Positions 1 to 5,282 of a DNA stretch of 5,595 bases are shown here, in pieces. Made by a program: the position numbers and the translations under genes. The notes beneath the pieces were generated by a model, which worked only from the letters and a program-made list of their open reading frames with translations, had not been told where the DNA came from and made no database searches. The stretch covers positions 1 through 5,595 of the forward strand of contig CALGGR010000273.1 of the NCBI GenBank assembly GCA_937915755.1, read 5' to 3'. Position 1 is the first letter of the stretch. Each line of letters begins with the position of its first letter. This DNA is from an uncultured Fretibacterium sp. GTDB taxonomy: Bacteria > Synergistota > Synergistia > Synergistales > Aminobacteriaceae.

Positions 1-2
1 AG

Positions 3-266
3 GTAAACGCGGCATTGCAGGGAGCAGTGGACGCAGGACGAGGCAACAATTGGGGAGCGGTGCAGAGAGCCTTGACGCAGTGGTATGGAGAATTTCTATC
101 AGGCAGGCAGCAGTCAGGGACATCAATGCGTAGAACAGGAAGACCGCCGGTGCTAGAAAGTACAGGGACAGGATACGAAGGACGCGGAAGTGTGAATTTG
201 CGGGACTTTGGAGATATGGACATGGACAGGCAGGCACAGGCATTAATGAGAATGGGAATAGTTTAA
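3..266 (+). CDS. C-terminal end of an upstream virion-assembly protein (partial; scaffold-like by position)
   Basis: The reading frame is open from the first complete codon at base 3 to a TAA at 264-266, giving 87 residues, so the gene starts outside the window. A TTG at 15 could be read as a start, but no ribosome site can be seen and the frame is open upstream, so I treat this as a 3' fragment. The visible protein is polar and rich in Gly, Arg, Gln and Asp, has no membrane segment, and ends in a helix-like Met/Asp/Arg-rich tail (DMDMDRQAQALMRMGIV). I recognise no domain. The gene immediately before a phage capsid gene is often the scaffolding protein or a protease-scaffold, and a disordered middle with a helical C-terminus would fit that. 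This assignment rests on position only; it could equally be another head protein. Confidence 0.6.
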   Translation, partial: VNAALQGAVDAGRGNNWGAVQRALTQWYGEFLSGRQQSGTSMRRTGRPPVLESTGTGYEGRGSVNLRDFGDMDMDRQAQALMRMGIV

Positions 267-267
267 T

Positions 268-273
268 TAGGAG
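268..273 (+). promoter_or_regulatory. Ribosome binding site of the capsid gene
   Basis: TAGGAG lies two bases after the upstream stop codon and 13 bases before the ATG at 287, a rather long spacer. The nearer ATG at 274 opens only an eight-codon frame (stop at 295-297), so 287 remains the best start. Confidence 0.55.
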
Positions 274-286
274 ATGGTATTGAGAA

Positions 287-1189
287 ATGGCAAGTAATAC
301 ATATCAGGCAGTAGGGAACAAAGAAGACGTAAGCGAAATAATCACGAATATAGCTCCGGATGATACGCCGCTGTATACGAGGTTAAGCCGTACAAAGGCA
401 ACACAGGTAACGCACGAATGGCTTGAAGATACGTTAGGCGAGGCAGACACGAACAAGCACGTAGAAGGTTACACCTATGAGACGATGGCAGTAGAGCCAA
501 GAATGAGGTTAAGCAACTACACGCAGATAATGCACAGGGGTATCCACGTAACGGACACGCAGGAAGTGGTGCTGAAGTACGGGCTTAGGAGTGAAATAGC
601 GTACCAGATGGCGAAGAAGATGAAGGAGCTAGCGTTTGACTGCGAACAGGCATTATTGACGCAGGATACGAAGATATTAGGGAGCATGACAATAGAGCGT
701 CAGTTTGGAGGACTGCCGTATTGGATAGTAACGAACGTATTATCGAACGGCGGGACACCACGCGCCCTGACATTTGACCTAATCAACAACGCGTTAGAGC
801 AGACATGGAACTTAGGCGGGAAACCGTCAATCCTGTTAGTATCACCAAGAAACAAGCGTGTAATAAGTTCATTCACGGCCGGGAACACGAAGTACATGGA
901 CGGGAACAAGACACGGAAGATTTCGCAGGTAATCAGCGTATTGGAGACAGATTTCGGAGTATTGCAGTGCATAACGGACAGGTTTATGCCGAATGACGTA
1001 GTGTACGGATTATCGCCAGAATACATGAAGCGAGCATTCTTGAGGCCGTTCAAGACGTTTGAATTACCGAAAATCAACGACATGGGCAGGCGAGCAGTGA
1101 ACGGAGAATGGACGCTTGAAATGCGTGCAGAAAAAGCCCACTTCAAGATAGAAGACCTTGACGGAGTAGTCCCTGTAAGTGCGGCATGA
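287..1189 (+). CDS. Major capsid protein, SU10/DUF5309 family
   Basis: This 300-residue protein is the shell-forming subunit of the phage head. The sequence follows the SU10 major-capsid (DUF5309) plan. Residues 1-35 are an N-terminal arm containing the phrase IAPDDTPLYTRL. Residues 38-75 carry an EWLEDTLGEAD-type segment. Residues 78-125 contain the most typical stretch (YTQIMHRGIHVTDTQEVV, then GLRSEIAYQMAKKMKELAFDCEQALL), a beta strand followed by the long spine-like helix. Residues 180-235 form a beta-rich core (SILLVSPRNKRVISSF). Residues 240-290 give the family-like ending with YGLSPEYMKRAFLRPFKTFEL and EWTLEMRAEKAHFKIEDLDG. Length fits the family. HK97-like folding is known for such capsids and is inferred here. 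The gene sits between a scaffold-like fragment and head-tail genes, as expected. Its TGA stop overlaps the next ATG. Confidence 0.92.
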   Translation: MASNTYQAVGNKEDVSEIITNIAPDDTPLYTRLSRTKATQVTHEWLEDTLGEADTNKHVEGYTYETMAVEPRMRLSNYTQIMHRGIHVTDTQEVVLKYGLRSEIAYQMAKKMKELAFDCEQALLTQDTKILGSMTIERQFGGLPYWIVTNVLSNGGTPRALTFDLINNALEQTWNLGGKPSILLVSPRNKRVISSFTAGNTKYMDGNKTRKISQVISVLETDFGVLQCITDRFMPNDVVYGLSPEYMKRAFLRPFKTFELPKINDMGRRAVNGEWTLEMRAEKAHFKIEDLDGVVPVSAA

Positions 1190-1485
1190 TAAGCCATCAA
1201 GAATTGTCAGAAGACGGAGACAGCCTGAAGCTAACGAACTATATCAACAGTGATGATGTAGAGCGTGAGAACTGGCAGAAAGTCCAGGACGGCAAAGGGT
1301 ATATATACGACAACGGTCAGTTAGTGGGGCGAGAAATAGCACGTATTCCTGTGGAAGAGGCAGCAATGCTGGAGGCAATGTGCGATATAGATTACTTGAG
1401 CTTCAGCCGTAATAAAGACAAAGCAGCGTTAAGGAGGCTTCTGAAGAGGTATCCTTATTGGCGCAGCAGTTCAGGAGGAGTGTAA
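1186..1485 (+). CDS. Small virion-module protein of unknown function
   Basis: I do not recognise this 99-residue protein. It starts with an ATG that overlaps the capsid gene's TGA (ATGA), and there is no ribosome site at a useful distance; the nearest GGAG is about 19 bases upstream. Translation is therefore probably coupled to that of the capsid gene. The first 45 residues are acidic and polar. A middle segment reads GREIARIPVEEAAML and is probably helical. The C-terminal third is a basic helix, LRRLLKRYPYWRSS, after a DYLSFSRNKDKAA stretch. There is no signal peptide, membrane segment or cysteine motif. Directly after a capsid gene it could be a head-completion, decoration or regulatory protein, but nothing in the sequence decides this. 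Codon use matches its neighbours, so it is likely a genuine part of the late operon. Confidence 0.8.
   Translation: MISHQELSEDGDSLKLTNYINSDDVERENWQKVQDGKGYIYDNGQLVGREIARIPVEEAAMLEAMCDIDYLSFSRNKDKAALRRLLKRYPYWRSSSGGV
1473..1478 (+). promoter_or_regulatory. Strong ribosome binding site for the first adaptor-like gene
   Basis: A perfect AGGAGG lies inside the last codons of the preceding gene, 11 bases before the ATG at 1490. It supports that start and suggests strong independent initiation. Confidence 0.8.
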
Positions 1486-1489
1486 AAGA

Positions 1490-2053
1490 ATGATACCGGT
1501 ATTAAGGTTAGTGAAGTCGTTAAGATATGCGCTGAAAGATATGCAGGGAATAAAAAATTCAGATTATGAGCTGATAGAAAGCATAAATCAGGCCTCAACG
1601 CTTTTGTACAGCCGGTTAAGTGAAAGGTATGTACAGGCAGCATTAAAGAAGAAGATACTATTAGTAGGAGACGAAGGCAGCGCGACATTGCCGACGGATT
1701 TTGTGCATATCCATCAGTTAGGGATGGGAGATAATGATGTAGCAATCCCAACGAGCACACTACCAGCAGTAGAAGGAACTTACCGGATAATAGGGGACAC
1801 AATATATGCGTATCCCGGAGGTTACAGTCTAGAATACTATTATGTGCCGAAACGGGTATCCGGGCTAGGAGATGAGCTTGATATACCGTTGTCAATGTCG
1901 CCGTATATAGAACAGATAAGCCTAGCATTATTCGGAAACAACTTAGAGAAGGCCGAACAGTTAGTAACGCAGTGCAGTCAAGTATTGGCAGCGCGTGAAG
2001 TATCCCACTTTACGGACGTAGGGCCAGTGCAGGCATTAGGCGGTAAAATCTAA
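1490..2053 (+). CDS. Head-tail adaptor-like protein (first of two)
   Basis: This 187-residue protein has the plan seen in small connector/adaptor proteins of short-tailed phages (P22 gp4 / T7 gp11-like in role). Residues 1-58 are helical, with a segment YELIESINQASTLLYSRLSERYVQAAL (residues 26-52). An LPTDF motif follows at residues 67-71, then a beta-rich section with YRIIGDTIYAYPGGYSLEYYYVP (98-120), a short acidic turn GDELDIP (127-133), and a C-terminal helical part (137-170). In this class the helices normally form a ring beneath the portal, while the beta part contacts the tail. The role is inferred from this layout and from position between capsid and nozzle genes. It probably belongs near the DUF6682-type phage proteins, though I cannot confirm that. 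It resembles the next gene product in organisation. Four bases separate it from the previous stop. Confidence 0.72.
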   Translation: MIPVLRLVKSLRYALKDMQGIKNSDYELIESINQASTLLYSRLSERYVQAALKKKILLVGDEGSATLPTDFVHIHQLGMGDNDVAIPTSTLPAVEGTYRIIGDTIYAYPGGYSLEYYYVPKRVSGLGDELDIPLSMSPYIEQISLALFGNNLEKAEQLVTQCSQVLAAREVSHFTDVGPVQALGGKI

Positions 2054-2055
2054 GC

Positions 2056-2081
2056 TGGGGGTTGAAGCAGAATGACCCCCA
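2056..2081 (+). promoter_or_regulatory. Hairpin enclosing the start codon of the second adaptor-like gene
   Basis: TGGGGGT (2056-2062) is the perfect reverse complement of ACCCCCA (2075-2081), with a 12-base loop. The ATG at 2072-2074 is the last triplet of the loop. The G-run in the 5' arm is also the only candidate ribosome site, able to pair with the 16S anti-Shine-Dalgarno with one G-U pair. Folding would hide that site and press against the start codon. There is no T-run after it, so it is not an intrinsic terminator. Ribosomes finishing the previous gene at 2051-2053 would be well placed to open it. Confidence 0.6.
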
Positions 2082-2572
2082 ATCAGATGATAGCGATGTT
2101 GAGGCGTTACATATCGGACGAACAGGCGACAGGCTTCACATCAGGCGGGAATATGGAACAGCCTGAAGGGACGCAGGAACTATTGAGCTATCTTGACCGT
2201 GCAGTAGATGAATATTCGAAGCGTCAGGCATTGACCGGTGATTTGCGACTGTTGAGGACGCTGAAGTTTGAGGGCAAGCCCTTATTGCCGAGTGATTTTC
2301 TATCGCTGTGCGGAGCAGTGCCGATAACAGTATCCGACAAGATAATAACGTACTATGGAGATACGCCTGAAGTGCCTATAAGGTACTTTGCCCGGCTGCC
2401 GTATGTGAGTGATTACGGAATGGACAGCGAATTGCCGTATGAAGTAGACCAGTCGACAGGAATAATATCGCTAGCGGCGGTGTATGCGCTGAACAAGCAG
2501 GAATACAACGTAGCCCAAGATTTAATGCTGCTTGGATATGGGGGTGGAGTGAATGGGAATGTTGAGCAATAA
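2072..2572 (+). CDS. Second adaptor-like / head-completion protein
   Basis: This 166-residue protein repeats the architecture of the preceding gene. It has an N-terminal helical part with ELLSYLDRAVDEYSKRQAL (36-54), an LPSDF motif at 72-76, a beta section with IITYYGDTPEVPIRYFARLPYVSDYG (91-116), an acidic DSELP turn (118-122) and a C-terminal helix with IISLAAVYALNK (131-142). It is probably a paralogue or structural analogue that forms a second ring or a tail-completion layer between portal and nozzle; this is inferred from layout and context. The start at 2072 sits within a hairpin and has no classical ribosome site, so its synthesis is probably coupled to the upstream gene, which stops 18 bases earlier. 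The C-terminus is glycine-rich (GYGGGVNG), and the corresponding GGGGTGGAG bases double as the ribosome site of the next gene. The two genes overlap by 14-20 bases, depending on that start. Confidence 0.7.
   Translation: MTPNQMIAMLRRYISDEQATGFTSGGNMEQPEGTQELLSYLDRAVDEYSKRQALTGDLRLLRTLKFEGKPLLPSDFLSLCGAVPITVSDKIITYYGDTPEVPIRYFARLPYVSDYGMDSELPYEVDQSTGIISLAAVYALNKQEYNVAQDLMLLGYGGGVNGNVEQ
2546..2549 (+). promoter_or_regulatory. Ribosome binding site that favours the 2559 start
   Basis: GGAG within GGGGTGGAGTGA lies 3 bases before an ATG at 2553 and 9 bases before the in-frame ATG at 2559. The second spacing is the usual one, so 2559 is the better start by two codons. Confidence 0.5.
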
Positions 2573-4052
2573 GCACAGTAATGCGCAGACAATATTCTAT
2601 TCATCATTTGACGGAGGCTTGAACCTGTCCGTACCGTCAGAAAGTTTACCGAGAAACGAACTGAAAGAAGCAGAGAATGTGGAGTTTTCCCCGCTGACAG
2701 GAGCAATGAGAGTACGCGGCGGTTTAGTGTGGTCAGGTCGTTTTAATGAAGCAATAGACTACATAGTGCCAGTACAAGGGCGCAAAGGTTTCTTAGCACG
2801 AATAAAAAAGACAAGGAAGCTGTATTACTTTCAGTGGCATAACATACTGCCGGTGAAAGGAGAACTGACAGGGGACGGCGATATATCGATAGTGTCATGG
2901 GAGGACGCAGAAGAAAAAGATTGCTGGCTGATAGCTTCGGGCGGTAAATTACAGAAGTTAAGTGATGATGTACTGCCCCAACTGACAACGATAGCAGGTT
3001 CACCAGATGATTGCCGTCAAGTGTTTATCCGTAATGGTCGAGTAGGAGTATTGAACGGTACAGACATAATAAGTTTCTCATGTGTAGGCGACTGTGAAAG
3101 CTGGGATACAGATGATAATGATGTGAGCAGCGGTCAGTATGTGAAAATCGGATACAAGGACGGAATGAATATAGATGCAGTAATCCCGCTGTCGAAGGAT
3201 TTAATAATATTCAAATCGCCAACCGGAGAGCCAGACAAAGGCACAGTCTGGAGGCTGACGGGAGATTTTGCGTCCGACTTGCAGGTATTAGAAGCGGCGC
3301 ACAACACCGGAACATACAGCCCCCGCAGTATCAAGGCAGTAGGGAATGACGTTTATTACGTAACGCTGTCCGGAGTAGCGACATTGTCGAGCGTAACGGC
3401 CTATGGAGAGGTAAAAACGTCATGGCCTGACAGGAAGGTATCGAATGCCTTAACGCCCGAAATAGATTTTACGTCCGAACTGTGGGACGTAACGGTGAAG
3501 CAGCAGCTATGGGTACTGCCGTCAAGGGAGAAAGAAAAAATCTGGGTATTTGATTATGTGCGCGGTATCTGGACAAAGTTTAAGTTTCCAGCCCCTATAA
3601 TCCATGCAGCTGGAGTAGATAACCGTCTTTATGTGTTCATAGGGCAAGATTTGTATGAAATGATAGACGGTTATACGCAAGATGACATGAAGGAAACTGG
3701 ATTGCAGACGATAGAGGCAGTAATGAGGCTTGGCACGATACTTCACGGCCGGCAGACACTAATCAAGGGAGTATTTGCTTCATTTGAACTAATGCCGGAT
3801 TGCAAGGCAGAATTATGGTTAGGAGAGTACAAAATGCCGTTCGGTTATGGAGGAGTAATAGACCGAATATATGACCCGCCGAATGATACGCAGTATGCGA
3901 GTGAAGATTATGACCCGTTATTCCCTGAAGGGAGCGTATTAACGTCTCGGCGCAGGTGCATGGTAAGGGATTGGCAGATAACGCCAATAATCAAGATATA
4001 CGGAGGCGGCTGTTCAATATCAACGATGGGACTTGAAGCAGTGGAGGTGTAA
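2559..4052 (+). CDS. Tail nozzle/hub-like virion protein
   Basis: This is a 497-residue protein (499 if the ATG at 2553 is used). Near its start is the phrase GGLNLSVPSESLPRNELKEAENVEFSPLTGAMRVRGGL, cut here into its typical parts: a GG-L-N opening, a 'P-x-L' segment, an E-x-x-N-V pair and a final R-x-G-G. This opening is common in nozzle or stabilisation proteins of short-tailed phages (P22 gp10 or T7 gp12 in role). The body, to about residue 370, is a run of short beta strands with aromatic and Gly/Asp turns such as GRVGVLNGTD, DLIIFKS, DVYYVTLSGVATL, KIWVFDYVRGIWTKF and NRLYVFIGQDLYEM, suggesting a beta-propeller. Residues from about 385 form a separate beta-rich C-terminal domain. No enzymatic motif is visible. 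The role in closing the tail channel is inferred from this fold pattern and from the adaptor genes before and the fibre gene after. A strong ribosome site for the fibre gene lies in its last codons. Confidence 0.78.
   Translation: MLSNKHSNAQTIFYSSFDGGLNLSVPSESLPRNELKEAENVEFSPLTGAMRVRGGLVWSGRFNEAIDYIVPVQGRKGFLARIKKTRKLYYFQWHNILPVKGELTGDGDISIVSWEDAEEKDCWLIASGGKLQKLSDDVLPQLTTIAGSPDDCRQVFIRNGRVGVLNGTDIISFSCVGDCESWDTDDNDVSSGQYVKIGYKDGMNIDAVIPLSKDLIIFKSPTGEPDKGTVWRLTGDFASDLQVLEAAHNTGTYSPRSIKAVGNDVYYVTLSGVATLSSVTAYGEVKTSWPDRKVSNALTPEIDFTSELWDVTVKQQLWVLPSREKEKIWVFDYVRGIWTKFKFPAPIIHAAGVDNRLYVFIGQDLYEMIDGYTQDDMKETGLQTIEAVMRLGTILHGRQTLIKGVFASFELMPDCKAELWLGEYKMPFGYGGVIDRIYDPPNDTQYASEDYDPLFPEGSVLTSRRRCMVRDWQITPIIKIYGGGCSISTMGLEAVEV
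4043..4049 (+). promoter_or_regulatory. Strong ribosome binding site of the tail fibre gene
   Basis: GGAGGTG is 6 bases before the ATG at 4056 and overlaps the last codons of the nozzle-like gene. It is the best match to the 16S anti-Shine-Dalgarno in the window and suggests high fibre expression. Confidence 0.85.
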
Positions 4053-4055
4053 TAG

Positions 4056-4796
4056 ATGGCAAATATAGAACCTTGGGGAGTACAGCACCCAGTAGCGTTT
4101 TATGCTGGCGGAGATACCACTAGAGACGCGTTCCGCAAGCATATAGAAGAAATAGAAGAAATCTACGCGAAATTAAACAGTCTAAATATGAATAAGTTGG
4201 AAAGTTCAACATTCACCAGCGAAATTTCAACAGTAACCCAAGGCCTAACCCAAGACCTTAAAACACATATAAACGCGACTAAGCCGCACCCGAACTATAG
4301 ACCGTCATTTTCGGATATAAGCGGTACATTAGACGCGGGGCGTGTAGATGGCTTGACACAATTGATAGGAAGGATGATAAACAGCAATACGAACGGCATA
4401 GTCGATATACATATAGAGGAAACCGACGACCCAACCACCTTACCAAACGAAGACAATAAAGCGTATAAAGGATATATAAAGTTCAAGAATGGATTACTAA
4501 TCCAATGTGGAACTACGGAAAGGTTTACTCGTTGGAATATAGGCGACTACTCAAACATATATTTCCCAAAAGCATTTTCGTCTGCGTGTTACGCTGTAGT
4601 GCCGACACTCGGCGTAAGAGACCCAAGTGGACTCGACCCGGGTGCACCAGGTTGGCCGCAACGTGCATTTACATTGCAACTGCAAAAACTGGACAAAAAA
4701 TATTTTAACTGGGTGAGATACGGTGTAACAACAGAATACACCGGGTGGGATTTTGACGGTTATCTTTTTGTATCGTATATAGCAATAGGGAAATGA
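4056..4796 (+). CDS. Tail fibre protein with gp53-like C-terminal domain
   Basis: This 246-residue protein is probably a receptor-binding fibre or a tail appendage. Residues 1-26 contain GGDTTRDAFRKHI, an N-terminal anchor-like phrase. Residues 28-72 are predicted coiled coil (HIEEIEEIYAKLNSLN, then TQGLTQDLKTHI), which would drive trimer formation. Residues 71-97 read HINATKPHPNY and DISGTLDAGRV, a linker style common in phage fibres. Residues 135-246 match the pattern of the gp53-like fibre tip: GYIKFKNGLLIQCG, an IYFPKAFSSACYAVVPTL segment, FNWVRYG and the ending FVSYIAIGK. In that family this domain is a beta sandwich that binds the host surface. It uses more pyrimidine-ending codons (ACC, CCC) and more CCA and AAA than the head genes, which fits acquisition by exchange. 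It has a strong ribosome site and is followed nine bases later by a broken gene. Confidence 0.85.
   Translation: MANIEPWGVQHPVAFYAGGDTTRDAFRKHIEEIEEIYAKLNSLNMNKLESSTFTSEISTVTQGLTQDLKTHINATKPHPNYRPSFSDISGTLDAGRVDGLTQLIGRMINSNTNGIVDIHIEETDDPTTLPNEDNKAYKGYIKFKNGLLIQCGTTERFTRWNIGDYSNIYFPKAFSSACYAVVPTLGVRDPSGLDPGAPGWPQRAFTLQLQKLDKKYFNWVRYGVTTEYTGWDFDGYLFVSYIAIGK
4143..4160 (+). repeat. Perfect 9-bp tandem repeat in the fibre gene
   Basis: ATAGAAGAA occurs twice in a row, in frame, encoding IEE-IEE in the coiled-coil start of the fibre. This could reflect slippage-driven lengthening of the coil, or simply a helical codon run. Confidence 0.6.
4234..4257 (+). repeat. 12-bp tandem repeat (one mismatch) in the fibre gene
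   Basis: TAACCCAAGGCC is followed directly by TAACCCAAGACC. Because the unit is 12 bases it keeps frame and encodes TQGL-TQDL within the coiled-coil section. It looks like a small in-frame duplication. Confidence 0.55.
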
Positions 4797-4800
4797 GGTG
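4795..4800 (+). promoter_or_regulatory. Ribosome binding site of the broken downstream gene
   Basis: GAGGTG overlaps the fibre stop codon (TGA at 4794-4796) and is 5 bases before the ATG at 4806. It marks 4806 as a genuine start even though the frame closes after 35 codons. Confidence 0.7.
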
Positions 4801-4805
4801 AAAGT

Positions 4806-5278
4806 ATGCCAACATATGTGATGGTATCAGCAGCGTTTAGGTACTTACTGGGAAGTAGAACCCGTAACATCGCAGAATATTATAGTCGGAGATACGTTCG
4901 ACATGGGATATAACAGATTTATCACTATATGCGTTGGCGGACACCACGATAGAAATGTTGGAAGAGGGAGATTATCTTGAGCCTGAGTTTAATAACAGTC
5001 GTGGAACTTTTGACTTAAAGATAACCTTCCCCCTGCCGATAACATTTAGCTCATTGCGTGGAGCAACGATAAGGGTAAACAGCATAACTGATTTATCCCA
5101 ATACAAGACGATATATGACAAACATTCCAGTGATAGCGGATATAGAACGAAGGACGAAGCCCCGTTTTTGTATGGTAGTTTTCAGTTGAAATGGTATTCC
5201 TATACCCTCGATGACCTGATAGGAGATACCGCCCATACAAGATGGTGCGATAGTTTTATGCAATATTTTTTACGATAG
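4806..5278 (+). pseudogene. Frameshifted small tail-region gene
   Basis: A well-placed ATG with a good ribosome site starts a frame that ends at TAA 4911-4913 after 35 residues (MPTYVMVSAAF...). Protein-like sequence then continues in the second frame (TYWEVEPVTSQNIIVGDTFD, about 4843-4902) and in the third (TWDITDLSLYALADTTIEM and onward, about 4901-5275, stop TAG 5276-5278). The third-frame part has no start codon with a ribosome site; its first candidate is a bare TTG at 4934. The simplest reading is one ancestral gene of about 157 codons carrying two single-base shifts in the same direction. Because frame 3 is open from 4886, a single one-base deletion between 4886 and 4911 could also join the first and third frames. 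The rebuilt protein is beta-rich, with FDLKITFPLPITF and FLYGSFQLKWYSYTLDDL, and has no family I recognise. By position it may be a second fibre piece or fibre-assembly protein. Real decay and sequencing error cannot be separated here. Confidence 0.6.
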
Positions 5279-5282
5279 CAAG

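Noticed and set aside
805..996. Alternative 63-codon frame inside the capsid gene on the + strand
   Set aside because: It is out of frame with a very well-supported gene and has no family-like content.
700..1200. Long open frame on the minus strand opposite the capsid gene (166 codons), with similar ones at 1455-1928, 2413-2706 and 5200-5550
   Set aside because: They lie antisense to well-supported genes and have no ribosome site or family-like motif. Purine-rich sense codons produce long reverse frames by chance.
2056..2081. Intrinsic terminator between the two adaptor-like genes
   Set aside because: The stem has no following T-run and its 3' arm is inside coding sequence; a translational role fits better.
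3595..3600. TATAAT-like -10 element inside the nozzle-like gene
   Set aside because: No convincing -35 element lies at the right distance, and such hexamers are expected by chance in AT-containing coding sequence.
4458..4796. Possible diversity-generating variable region at the fibre C-terminus
   Set aside because: No second template copy and no reverse transcriptase is present in the window, and the domain resembles the gp53-like tip, not a C-type lectin target.
4903..4980. Mini-gene of 25 codons starting at ATG 4903 with a GGAG 11 bases upstream
   Set aside because: It lies inside the broken gene, its peptide is unremarkable after the first residues, and its upstream part reads better as a continuation of the frameshifted protein.
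5276..5278. TAG as a recoded (sense) codon, since the convincing genes end in TAA or TGA
   Set aside because: No strong gene has an in-frame TAG, and reading through this one meets TAG and TGA within a few codons. The sample of stops is too small to claim recoding.
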